DNA of 64,000 bases. Source: Merluccius polli (taxonomy: Eukaryota > Chordata > Actinopteri > Gadiformes > Merlucciidae). The translations under genes were made by a program, and so were the position numbers. Of the stretch, positions 10,763 through 22,200 are shown one piece after another. The notes under the pieces were generated by a model, which saw only the letters and a program-made list of their open reading frames with translations, was not told where the DNA came from and did no database searches. The stretch lies in assembly GCA_030340625.1 (NCBI GenBank), contig JAOPHQ010001144.1, positions 248,001 through 312,000 of the forward strand. The letters are read 5' to 3'. Each line of letters starts with the position of its first letter. Within the stretch, counting starts at the first letter, position 1.

Positions 10763-12550
10763 ATTGTCTTTTTGACAATCGAATCTGAAGGGCTGCTTAT
10801 GTACACTGTGCGCACACAATGCCAGCTTATTCCAGCCTGGTTAGAGTTAACGCTGACTAGACACGGCTGAGTTGTGTTAGTGGAACGGCTTGAGCCTTAA
10901 GTTAAAGTTGACATTAAGTCAAGCCTGGCATTTTCTAGTAAGCACAGCTTTCATTAGCTACGTTGATGGAATACCCCTCGGGTCTCAACGTTAGTGTTGA
11001 GGACCCACAGAAACATCTTTAACATTGTAGTCCTGATACCAATAGTAAAAATCATATTTTGAGTAACAATAATCAGACCCGTGTGGTAGTCCCATTCGTA
11101 CCAAGATCTACAATTCCCCTTGTTTACCCCAGCAGTGTATGTGTCCATCATGTCTTCATCATACACTGGATGATGCGGGACGTCAGGGTACAGCATGGGC
11201 AAAAGACAAATCATTTCTGTATAATCTACATGGGATGTATGGCATGATAAATTTGAGACAGATATTATTGCTAGGCAGCACATAGTACCACATCCCATAC
11301 TTATGAAAGGCAGAGTTGAACCGTCAGGGCCCTCTAGGCCCTCAGATATTCCTAAAATAGAGAGAATATCTAAGATGCCTAAGATATTCTAGATATTCTA
11401 ATTTTATTTTATTAATTCATAATTTGACAATCAACATCTAAACAAAAATGTTTCTGAGGAAATAAACCCTTCAAACCTGCCTATTCAATTTGTGTTGGAA
11501 TGTGAAGGGTTAAATAAAAGAAGCCCCTTCGTCAGCCTATCAGAATTTTGCTGACTGCAGTTGTTGGGTAGAAAATGCTACGCAGCTCTGTGATTGGTGG
11601 TCCCACTATAATTTCACAGAGGGTCGAGTAATTGTAATTCAATGAGTGACTAATTTCAAATGACAGTAAAATTGTCTAATCATATCTTCTCTCTAAATGG
11701 GTGGGCTTTGTTATCTGCCCGCTGTGAGGGACATGAATCACAAGCTAATAAACTATCTAGCTAGCCGCGAGTAACATAACCACTAGTGAGGAGGACATTG
11801 TTTCTGATGTATTATCTACGCCGTTTTCTAGGTTAACTTTTAATAAAAATGTGTGATTATACGATTATTTGTTGGGAGGATTCGCATTTTGCTGAAGAGA
11901 TAGCTGTTTTTAGTTTAGGTGGTAACTCTCACTCTCTGTGCTGTTTGCTCATTGCCTAGTGTTTTTATTTTTGTTTCACAGCTGGAATTATCATAGGTAA
12001 CTTCTGCAGTACTATAGAGAGGACACAGTAAACTAAGCTGGTGGTTCGCTTTTTTCCTGACGGGGGAAGGGGGGTCAGAGGGCCATGATTTAAGTGTCAC
12101 GGTTTGCTACTGATAAAAGGATGCTAGAGTGTTTCCCTGAAGGCCATTTTCCAACCAGTTTCACAGTACCTCCCTATATGCTTTCGGGATCATTTACTTC
12201 ACTGGGGCCAAGATGAGTGCCCCTAATAAGGACACCCTCCCTTCCCAGACTTTTAATCTGCACCTCGGCCCGGTCCGGAGTTTACAGATGAATCACAGTC
12301 TGGTCCTGGATGGGGTCGCTTGCACCCCCCCCCCCCCCCCCATGTCCACAGGGAGGGTGCCTTCTGGGTTGGGGCCCTCGGTTTGGCCCTTGTTGGGACC
12401 TCTCGGTCCTTGTTTCTGGGTTGGCTGTCCAGCGGGGCCCTTTTGAGGCAGGTGGCATGGCAATCCTATTTATTCTCTACACTATGCTGGATGATTGTGG
12501 ATGGTAAGAGATATGAGACTTCCACTCTAAAATGCTAAAATGTTAAAATG
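10763..12550. other. No gene seen
   Basis: Short frames only. Bases 11310-11410 contain repeated AGATATTC/TAAGATATTC words. A poly-C run sits at 12330-12345. Nothing else supported. Confidence 0.3.
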
Positions 12551-13700
12551 CTTTCCATTGTCACTATTGATACTAGTTGGTATTCCGTACCGCAGAATAA
12601 TTTCTTTAGCTAGTATTTTCATCACTTTTCGTGCATCTTCTTTTCCACATGAACCGCTTCTTCCCACTTAGAGAACTGATCTACTATGACAAGCATATAT
12701 TTAATAGGTCATTTAGAGGTCATGTGTGTAAAATCTATTTGTAGTGACTGAAATTAGTAGGTAGGGCATCATAAAACACCCCTGGTTTTCTTACATTTGT
12801 TCTCACACATCTCAAACAAGAGCTAAGAATCAATTTTACATTTCTTTGTATCCAAGAATACAAAATATCACAATTGTCTCTTATGTCTCTTACGACCCCC
12901 TTTTGGCCGACATGAGACATACCATGAAAATGTCGGTAATGGAAGTAATGGAAAAGCGTTACCAGTGCTAGCTGGTAATGCTTACTGTGGTTGTAATGCC
13001 TTTTTATGCCAATATTCAATATCAGCTGGTGTTGCCTGTGATTGTGGGATAAGTAGATCAACCTGAGGGGAATTATAATTATCTGAAAACATACATTGAA
13101 TAAACAGGAGCTACAAAGCAATATGGTGATGTAGAGCCCTCTTGCGCAGCCCATCCAGCTGTCATATAAGCTAAGTCGTTACCTTCTGCCTGTATCTCTG
13201 CGGAGGTGCTATGCCCTTTAACGTTAACTAGCAATCTAGTAGAAAGGGAAATTGCAGCCAGTAAATCCGAAACCAGAATTTGATGTGATATGGGTTTACC
13301 ATCTCCTGCTTTGAAACCACGCTTTTACCAATGTTTACCAAGTCATGTGCTACACCAAGACGACATGCCCTATTAACTAGGGCATGCCATCTTTTAAACC
13401 CTCAAAGTGACTGCTGCCTGAGCCGACATGTCTGAGACCTCTCCCTCTTCCACCTCTCAACCCAAACAGCTTTTCCTGTGATGTCTGTGATGTCTGTGAT
13501 GTCATCTTCCCGTCACTTTATGATCAAGTGAGTAAATGCTCAGTGACTTGGCCAAGTAATCGTGTCTGTGCCTGCCTTAGGTTGTCCTGGGGTTTCAAGG
13601 TGGGATCTTACCCGTCATAGGCTAACCAGCCTTCCATACTGGCCCGTTGCAGGATGCCGTGTATGGAGTACAATCAATAAATCCTGTCCGATTCTTTTGT
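12550..13700 (-). pseudogene. Retroviral pol remnant: RNase H end and integrase
   Basis: Minus-strand coding broken by many stops and shifts. From right to left: an RNase H C-terminal block (LLAAISLSTRLLVNVKGHST, then an AEGNDLA motif), an integrase zinc-finger region (HGMSHVG and, 30 residues on, CLRCVRTNVRKPG), then the catalytic core start QIDFTHM and INSDNGKHF with the first two Asp of the DDE triad. The order and spacing are those of class I ERV or spuma-like pol. No LTR was recognised next to it. It is independent of the ERV at 21-32 kb, which lies on the other strand. Confidence 0.6.
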
Positions 13701-14190
13701 TTAGCCCATAGGATAGGTGGTATAGACTGTAAATGTGGAGAAATGTGGAGACATATCTGTGACAGCTACCCGTGCAGTCATGTGTGGGCGTAATGGAGAC
13801 ACCACACAGTGTTTACTCTGTAGTTGTGACACGGTGGTATAACAAATAGATGTGTTTATGTGTGGATGTTAAAAGTAACATGTCATTGAACGTTGTATGT
13901 TTGTAAGAAGTAGTGTGTTGTAAGATTTAAGATGTTACAGTTCATTTAATATGTACCGTGTCTTTAAGAGACCGTAATCTCATTGATAAAGTTGTGACCC
14001 CCTAAAATATTCTTAAGCCCCCCTAAATAGTTTGGTGTTTTTATTTAAATTTTTTAAAATTTATTTATTTTTTTTTTTTTAATAAAAAAATGCCGACAAA
14101 TTCAATATAAAGCGACCAGCATCATAAATAATCATATAACCATTAAGGACTTAAATGTGATCATAAATCTGTCAGTTTCCCTTCACTTCG
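13700..14190. other. No gene seen
   Basis: AT-rich, with a T-run at 14068-14082. Could be further decayed flank of the pol remnant. Confidence 0.3.
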
Positions 14191-14699
14191 CAGTAGGGTG
14201 GCCATTCGTCCGGCTTTAGGCCAGACTGTCCGGCAATGCCCTGTCCGGCGTCCGGACGCGTATTTGTCCTCCTTTTTGAGACACTAGGCTTGAAGAGCGG
14301 AGTTCTAGACCAGTCAACGTAAACTGGCGGCCAAATCCGGCCCCCAGCCCCCCCCCGCCGGTCGTAGGTCCGGGGTGTGTTACGATCGCGCACACCCTCC
14401 CCCCCCCGGTCGTAGGTCCGGGGTGTGTTACGATCGCGCACACCCTCCCCCCCCCCCCCCGGTCGTAGGTCCGTGGTGTATTACGATCGCGCGCCCCCCC
14501 CCTGCACCGGTCGTAGGTCCGGGGTGTGTTATGACCGCGCGCACCCCCCCCCCCCCCGGTCATAGGTCCGGGTGTGTTACGATCGCGCGCCCCCCCCCTG
14601 CGCCGGTCGTAGGTCCGGGGTGTGTTACGATCGCGCGCACATCCTGTGCATCTCCTTGGGGCTAAGCCCCCCCTGTCCTTAAACCCTAGTGACGCCTCT
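14190..14699. repeat. hAT-like element ends around a six-copy GC-rich tandem array
   Basis: CAGTAGGGTGGCC at 14191 looks like a hAT terminus, and CCCTAGTGACGCCTCTG at 14683-14699 like the reverse of another. Between them, 14358-14640 holds six copies of a roughly 48-bp unit whose core is GGTCGTAGGTCCGGGGTG followed by TGTTACGATCGCGC and a poly-C run. The same core appears once in the hAT element at 31029-31240. Matching 8-bp target duplications were not found, so two nested elements may be involved. Confidence 0.5.
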
Positions 14700-14995
14700 G
14701 CTGCGCAGAGAATTAAATATTCGTCGGGAGAGGGTTATCAGACCGCGCATAGATGTAGCCTTTCAAGACAATTATCATTTCCAGACAATTATCTTTTTCA
14801 GCGGTACCGTTTCACGTCACAGTCCATCATTTACATACACAACGTAATCCGTCCTTACATTTGCAACATTACCAACCGTAGTCTCTCACATCCCAGCAGA
14901 TATTGTGTGTTGCACTGCGTTTCTTTGCAAATGGATGTTTTTTGTACAATGTCGGAGATGCAGAGCACTTGAGCAAGGCAACTGTATACAGTCAA
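14700..14995 (+). pseudogene. HARBI1-like transposase remnant
   Basis: Plus strand. Blocks typical of Harbinger nucleases appear in two frames: LNIRRERVIRPRIDVAFQ, then RYRFTSQSIIYIHNVIRP, and finally LCVALRFFANGCFLYNVGDA followed by EHLSKATV. The catalytic DDE half is deleted, as in the copy at 10120-10445. It faces the Myb/SANT-like gene at 15043-15329. Confidence 0.7.
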
Positions 14996-15042
14996 ATAGC
15001 CACTTAATATTTACTTTACAGTGTAAAACATGATCAAAATGA

Positions 15043-15329
15043 TCATGCCGAGGTCTTATCTGTTTGATCAATGTTTTTATATATCATCTTAAGCTGCTGC
15101 CAAGTGCGCTTCTCCACCGCGGGATTGCACCTAAATGAAATAAATGAATAGTTACCATTCAAGCAGTTTTCCCCTGTAATATTATTGTGATTGCAAAGAA
15201 CTACATTTAAACTTACGCAGCAGTGTTGCACTTCTTTCTAAAAACGTGTTGAAACTCGCCATATGAGCGCATTAGGATTTCCAATTCGAGGTTGGTGAAA
15301 AACGTAGACCTCCTCTTCCCCGTTGCCAT
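15043..15329 (-). CDS. Small Myb/SANT-like gene of a Harbinger element (two exons)
   Basis: Exon 1 is 15329-15217, from ATG in a MATGKRRSTFFTNLELEILM context to GCTGC/GTAAGT. Exon 2 is 15130-15043, after the acceptor CATTTAG, and ends at a TGA. The phases join and give 66 residues, with RTWQQLKMIYKNI near the end. This is a short version of the Myb/SANT-like protein of PIF/Harbinger elements (NAIF1-like), a DNA-binding helper for the transposase. Full-length relatives are longer, so this one may be truncated by internal deletion, yet its reading frame is clean. A probable element end (AAGCAGG..CGGACCCC inverted sense, 15510-15543) follows on the right. Confidence 0.6.
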
Positions 15330-15504
15330 GGTGACTCGTCGAATCGGGGCTCCATTGATGCTGGCTTTTTATAGTTGTGGTGCACGCGCTTAACCCTAGG
15401 TGGAACTCCTCTGAGTTGATAAAATTAACTCAAATCCGCCGTTCTGGAACCGAAAACCCAGAGTTTTCTATTTCAGAGTAGATCAACTCAGCGTTTAGGA
15501 TTAG

Positions 15505-15543
15505 ACTCAGAGGTTGTTGAACCTGCTTTGTGAAACGGACCCC
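15505..15543. repeat. Probable right terminus of the Harbinger element
   Basis: The sequence TGAACCTGCTTTGTGAAACGG followed by ACCCC, read inverted as GGGGTCCGTTTCACAAAGCA, has the form of fish PIF/Harbinger inverted repeats. The left partner was not found, probably lost to the insertion at 14190-14699. Confidence 0.45.
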
Positions 15544-15849
15544 AGGTGTGCAAATCAAAAAAGGTGAACAAAGTCAAATAGGTAACTGCATAGGACTTGC
15601 ACATCTATGGCTCTATAAAATGTTTAGAGTCACCAGAACATACTGCATGTATGACATCCATTATGAGCCAACACAGGGCACCAAGACACCTTAAAGTAGG
15701 CAGGCCATAAACGTATTCCTATACATCAATTGAGATTAACATAACACCTGCCTATATGAAACATATAAAAAAATAAGGATTTTTTAAATCCTTATTTTTA
15801 GGCTGTAAAGACTGTAAAGAAAGGCTGTAAAGGTTGTAAAGAAAATATA

Positions 15850-16375
15850 CCCAGCAAACATTTCGACGTCGATCAGAGGTCTAATCGACGTTGGTCATGG
15901 AGGTCGATACCACGTCGATTCGAGGGGCTGATATGAAAGTTTTTCTGACGTCGGTCTTTTGACCGACGTCGTATCGACGGCTCATAGATGATGTCAATCC
16001 ACGTCGTTTCGACGTTGTATAGACGACATTTCAACCTACATGAAATTTACTTTTAAGCCAAGACACTATACCCACATATTTAAGACCAACAAATAGTGCT
16101 ACATTTCAATTACCTTGTAGTATATGCCCCAATTTACGGTTTTCAGTATAGCTACCCACCAAACCTGTAACAAGCAATTCTTGTGCTGCATGAAGATAAA
16201 ATATTTTTTAAATCGGTTTTAAATAGCCATTTACGGTTGTAAATAGATATTTACAACCGTTAGACCAATTCCAGCCAACATTACCTCAAACCGTGTCGTC
16301 AACAAGTCCAATAGACGTCGTTATTTAGACCCTTTGCCGACATGAGACATGTATAGATAGAACCAAATGTAGCCT
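15850..16375. repeat. Left terminal region (3' end) of the giant transposon
   Basis: About 525 bp whose first 200 bases contain at least eight copies of ACGTCG/CGACGT-type words. It is the near-perfect inverse of 17609-19004 (with 17854-18734 removed). After the nested sibling it continues at 19007 as CTATAGATCATTTGG, as shown by the unbroken version of the join inside the sibling near 17600. Confidence 0.8.
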
Positions 16376-19004
16376 CCCAGCAAACATTTCCTCGACCTGC
16401 GTCGAAGCGAACAAGTCCAGAAGACGTCGAGTCACGACGTGACTTCATTTCGACATGAAAACATAATCTTAGAGAAATGGTGATTTCAAGGAAAACGTAT
16501 TTTAGAGTGGTGTAACCGAATAAACACTCCCAGCAAACATTTCTGCATTCAACAAGTCTAAAATACGCCGGGTCACAACGTGACTTTATTTCGACCATTT
16601 GCCGACATGAAAACATATATGCCTACGGAAATTGTGATTTCGAGGAAAGCTTGTTTGTCAGTGGTGTAACTGAATAAACACTGTTTATATCGCTATTTAA
16701 CTTAACAACGATGTAACTTTGGAACATTAGTGTGAACGGTAATGTTTACACATTAATTGTGTTATTGAAAAGTGTTATTATTCCAAACGCAATATGCTAT
16801 CATGTATATGGCCAATATAGGTGCTAAAATGTTTTATTCCAGCATTTACTCAAGTTCCATTTAGGAACTATTTTTCCTTGCGCACCAACACGTAATCCCA
16901 ACAACCCTATCCCTTTGTCCTGCAAACCGTGCGCATGCGAACCAGGTGATATTTGTTGGCGGTCGCAGTCAAGTTTGGCAAGCGTCGAAGTTCCAGGTGA
17001 GTTCCGAAAAGACACACTTATTTAAAATGAAAATGTATTTATAAGGACATTATCCTTTTTTCATTTGCATGCTTAACTGTTTAAGTCTACATGGCATAAT
17101 TCTCACGGCTAGCTAGCTTTCGTATTTGTAACGTTACATACGAACTGGGGGCTGGAAAGCTAGCATAACATTAGCGTAGCCCCAAAGCGGGCCGCTGCTA
17201 CTTCCCAGCGGGGGGGGGGGGGGGGGGGTAGCAGCATCCCGTTTCGGGGCTAACGTTAGCTGTCTTTCTTTCCAGCTGCTGTTAAGAAATGGAACTGCAA
17301 GGCCACAGACAGAAGTTGAAGCAGCCATGGGTCTCCATCTCAAACATGCGCCTGCAAGGACTGGGGGCATGGGATGTTTGTCCCAATGAGTTTTTTATTT
17401 TATTTTGTTCTTGTTCTCAAAGATAAAGGCTTACTTTGCTAAAAATAATAAATGTTTTGTTAATATACTTTATACCCTGAATCCGTCTGTTGTTGAAGAG
17501 TATTAATGCTTGATTTAGAGTATTCATAACTAAACAAAATATTATAAATGGATCTATCTAGCCAAATATCGCTATCCTTTTGATATGACCAAATGATCTA
17601 TAGGCTACATGTGGTTCTATCTATACATGTCTCATGTCGGCAAAGGGTCGAAATAAAGTCACGTTATGACTCGACGTCTATTGGACTTGTTGACGACACG
17701 GTTTGAGGTAATGTTGGCTGGAATTGGTCTAATGGTTGTAAATAGGTTTACAACCGATTTAGAAATATCTAATTATCTTCATGCATCACAAGAATTGCTT
17801 GTTACAGGTTTGGTGGGTAGCTATACTGAAAACCGTAAATTGGGGCATATAGTACATTTACTTGAGTACAGTACTTGAGTACAATTTTGAGGGATCTGTA
17901 CTTTACTTGAGTATCATTTTTGGGGAGTACTCATACTCAAGTACATTTGAGAGGCAAATATTGTACTCTTTACTCCGCTACATTTCTATCCATAACCATG
18001 AGTACACGTTACTACTTCTAAAAGAAAAATCTCGGAAACCCTCAATTTGTTCCTAAACACAGCTGATTAGCTGATTATCTTTATCATTATTATTTTCTCT
18101 TCTTTGCTCTATGCTGCGTGTATAACACAGTCAGGTTCAGAGGTGTGTCAGAACATTGCTATATTGCCTTCTTTGCTGGTTTAGGTTTATTGATTTGAGT
18201 GATGAAAAAACAGAAACTCACATGTACACACAATTGTGAGCTGAATTTTCTTTTCTGATATTACACAATAATGTAAGCTGAGCATTTGCTTTGATGTTCT
18301 TGATGTTCTGTTTAAGACAGTCAGGTTCAAATGTGGGTACAAAAAATCCATTAAAACTCTAGCAGAGGTTTGTCAGAGCGCTGCCATTGTGCTATTGCCT
18401 TGTGGGCAAGTGAGAAATGTTAAATAAAACATGGTAAAAAGATGAAAATGACTTGATATTCCTTTAACATTCTCCAAGGTATTAACATTTTTCCATGTAG
18501 GACGTTTCTGTACATAAATGTAAGCACTGTGGCAGAAGCAATGCAATATTTAGAAAATGTACTCTTGTACTCTTGATACTCAAGTACTTTTAAAAACAAG
18601 TACTTCAGTACTTTTACTTAAGTAGACATCTGACTGTTGTACTTTTACTTGTACTTGAGTAAAATTTAGCAAAGGGTATCTGTACTTTTACTCAAGTAAT
18701 GAATCAGTGTACTCTGTCCGCCTCTGCATATACTACAAGGTAACTGAAATGTAGCACTATTTTTTATGTATATGTGGGTATTTAGTGTCTTGGCTTAAAA
18801 GTAAATTTCATGTAGGTTGAAATAATGTCGTCTATACAACGTTGAAACGACGTGGATTGATGTCGTCTATGAGCCGTCGAAACGACGTCCGTCGAAAGAC
18901 CGACGTCAGAAAAACTTTCATATCAGCCCCTCAAATCGACGTCGTATCGACCTCCATGACCAACGTCGATTAGACCTCTGATCGACGTCGAAATGTTTGC
19001 TGGG
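16376..19004 (+). mobile_element. Internally deleted sibling of the giant transposon
   Basis: Begins CCCAGCAAACATTTCCTCGACC and ends ..CGAAATGTTTGCTGGG, flanked by CT (16374-16375; 19005-19006). The unbroken join GTAGCCTATAG is found, inverted, inside the element itself. Bases 16376 to about 17262 match, inverted, the parent's right end 41693 to about 40785. From about 17262 it jumps to the last intron and last exon of the second gene (VKKWN..KATD coded on the plus strand, then broken), followed by the 3' UTR and terminus. Without the hAT insertion it is about 1.75 kb. It has no complete gene and depends on enzymes supplied elsewhere. Confidence 0.8.
17854..18726. mobile_element. hAT-like non-autonomous element in the sibling
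   Basis: Flanked by CATATAGT (17846-17853) and CATATACT (18727-18734), an 8-bp target duplication with one change. The uninterrupted site GGGGCATATACTACAAGG can be read, inverted, in the mirror arm near 16110. The right end is ..GTCCGCCTCTG. Both ends carry many ACTTGAGTA/TACTCAAGT words, a common fish repeat. No transposase frame. Confidence 0.75.
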
Positions 19005-19232
19005 CTATAGATCATTTGGTCACATCAAAAGGATAGCGATATTTGGCTAGATAGATCCATCTATAATATTTTGTGTAGTTATGAACACTCTAAATCAAGC
19101 ATTAATACTCTTCAACAACAGACGGATTCAGGGTATAAAGTATATTAAAACATTTATTATTTTTTAGCAAAGTAAACATCTATCTTTGAAAAACAGATAG
19201 AAGAACAAGAACAATAAAATAAAAAAGTCATT

Positions 19233-22200
19233 TTTACAAAAATCCCATGCGCCTTGCAGGCGCATGTTTTAGGTGGAGACCCATGGCTGCTTCAATTTCT
19301 GAGTCTGTGGCCTTGCTATTCCATTTCTTAACTGCAGCTGGAAAGAAGGCACAACCCAAAAATTAAATTCATCTTTACAGAGCACAGTTCAGATGCTGCT
19401 TACTAATAACTTATGTAGGCATTATCTGTGCTTCAAGAGAGTGATGGGAAAATAAACAATGGAGCAACTCAGGATTTTCAGCCTCAGATAGATGGAGGCA
19501 AAATAAACCTATTTTTAGTTATGTTAATCTTTGCTGTCTTACTCAAGATCAATTGGAACAGCTTCGTTCTCCGAAATGAGCGTTTTTCTCGCTGTCCCCC
19601 TCCAAGCATGTTAAAGGTAGCCATAATTCTGTTGGACATGAGCCTGTAAGACACATTTCGTCAGTATGCTGTAACGTTATATCCCTAAAAAAGCAATCCA
19701 TCAAAAAGGTGTTCTGTTTACATCACTTGGTCAGTGACAATAACTGAATATATAAAGTGTGTAATATATACATAACATTTTAAAGACCTGTACCTTCAAT
19801 TCTTCATAATTTTGGACCAATTTCCACATATTCCCTTTACCTTTACTACCCACTATAAATAATTTGATACTGCACACTTAATCATATTTATTTAAATAAT
19901 TCAAATTCACTAATTACACATACCTGTTCATGCACTTCGTAGTGCAATCCTTTATGCTGCTTCCACCGACTTTTGACAACAAGGTTATCTGCAATGGCAG
20001 AACAAAAATGCATTGGACGGGGACAATACTTGTGTGCTCGAGAACACATTAAAAAAATAATAATATAAGTTGTGAGCCTGAAAAGCTGTTGAGGAGGAAA
20101 TGTGTGCAATGTATAAAATTACTTCTTACATTAATCAAAAAATTCTCTATGCCTAAATTCAGACGTGGTGCCTGAGAACTAAGCCCTGCTTGTAACTATA
20201 AACTATTTCAACTATAGCTGCAGCAAATAATCAATTAGTTGTCTACTATTAAATTAATAGGCAACAGTTTTCATAATCTATTAATTGGTTTGAGTAATAT
20301 TTTGAGAAAAAGTAATTTCTGATTGCAGCTTCTTAAATGTGAATATTTTCTGTTTTCAATAATCCTTTATGACAGTGAGCTGAATATCTTTGGGTTGAGG
20401 ACAAAACAAGACAATGAGGACGTTATCTTGGAAACACTGATAAACATTGTACCATTTTCTGACAATTTATAGACAAAACAACTCATTGATACAATAATCA
20501 ATGAAAATAATCGTTAGTAACAGCAGCTATTTCAACTTGCCATTGTCATCCATGTCTCGCGATTCTTGAGGCTTTCCTCAAATTCCACAACCTCCTGTTC
20601 TGTTGAGAGTTGGTGAATGGACCATTCGGGATGTTGTGTCCCTAGTGACGCTTCTATGCGCTGCAACTGGTCCTTCACTTCCAGAAACATTGTCACCACC
20701 TTCCGCTGGAATCCTGAACATTTTTAAGACATTAACAACAACTCAGCCAGAGCAAAGCTTTTGACATATTATTCAAACATGAGTAATGACGCAGCGACAT
20801 AAAGATTGGCTTATATTGAAATATTAAGAATGCTATGCTATATATTAAGAATGCTATGCTATATATTAAGAATGCTATGCTATATATTAAGAACGCTATG
20901 CTAAAAGGCCCAAACGGTATCCCACAATAGTAAAAGGCCCAAACGGTTATTTAGAGCTAGAATAGCAGGGTCACGATAGACATTCACATTGTTTATGAAT
21001 ACTTCACCCTTCCCCCACATGTGAGCCAGTCCAAAACCAGACATAGTGATCATTGTTTATAGGCTCCCCTCCCCTCACAGAGAATCCCTTGCGCACCCAG
21101 ATGTAACAAAAATGTCCAGGGGAGTAGCAGGTGATAAGCGCTACTGCCTGAGACTGAGTCATGTAAATCAGAGCGCTTGGTGATGTCACGCGGCCCAAAC
21201 CTCGCACATCTTAGGCGGGGGAGGCCCGGTCAAAATGGGCACTGCGACTCAGCCTCCCCATGAAAGACGGGGGAAGCCAATTAAAGATGCCCTGCTATCT
21301 AACTTCAAACTAGAACTTGCCCTTTTTGAACCAAAAAGTATCCATGTATCCAGGGCCGTGCAGAGACCCTTTGAGGGGCAGGTGGGGGGGGGGGGGGGTG
21401 CTACCGGAGGATTTCTGTTGCGCGATTGTTGAGCGGGGGGGGGGGGGGGGGGGGGGGGTGCTACCGGAGGATTTCTGTTGCGCGATTGTTGAGCGGGGGG
21501 TGCTACCGGAGGATTTCTGTTGCGCGATTGTTGAGGGGGGGGGGGGGGGTCAAAAGGGCACTTTGGTCCGCTCAAAAGGGCACTTTGGTCCTTCAAAGGG
21601 AAAAGGGCAGGGGCTCGGGCACCCATAGCCCCCCCCTCTGCACGTGCCTGCATGTATCCGCTCATGATGTCATCCCCCCTGGCCGAACCTGCCCTTTAAT
21701 CTATATAGCCCCAAGGGACCTGAGACTCAGGGCTCACAATCAGCAGAACTTCTCGCGAGGCAAGCTCTTTGTGACACCCGCGGTATATTTGTTATTGTAT
21801 GCTTTTACCCGTTGACTTTGATTAGCTTTTGATTAAGAATAAATATACTCAGTTTAATTCAGTTTACATCTCTTTATTTGCTCCTCTTTTTGATCTGAAC
21901 CCTTAAAGGGCCCGCGCCGTTGTTAGCCTAGAATAGGCCAGAGATTTTTCTCCCAACAGAATGGTGACCCCGCGACGTGATTTTTAACAACTGCGGGAGA
22001 ACCGACACAACGGCGGGCGCCTGCGCCGGTGACGCCACCAACCTGAGTCCACTGTCCCTGGTACCACAACTAAAAGGTAAGCAGAACCTGTTGACAGAAG
22101 TGTTCAAATCTGCGTAGTGGCTCATGAAACATAGTGGGGCAGTGGTCCAGGTAATGGTAAACTGTGCATAAATTGTAATGTTAATATACTGTTAAAATAA

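Noticed and set aside
14345..14645. CRISPR-like array of GGTCGTAGGTCC units
   Set aside because: Between-unit sequence is poly-C, not unique spacers; it is a tandem repeat inside hAT-like ends.
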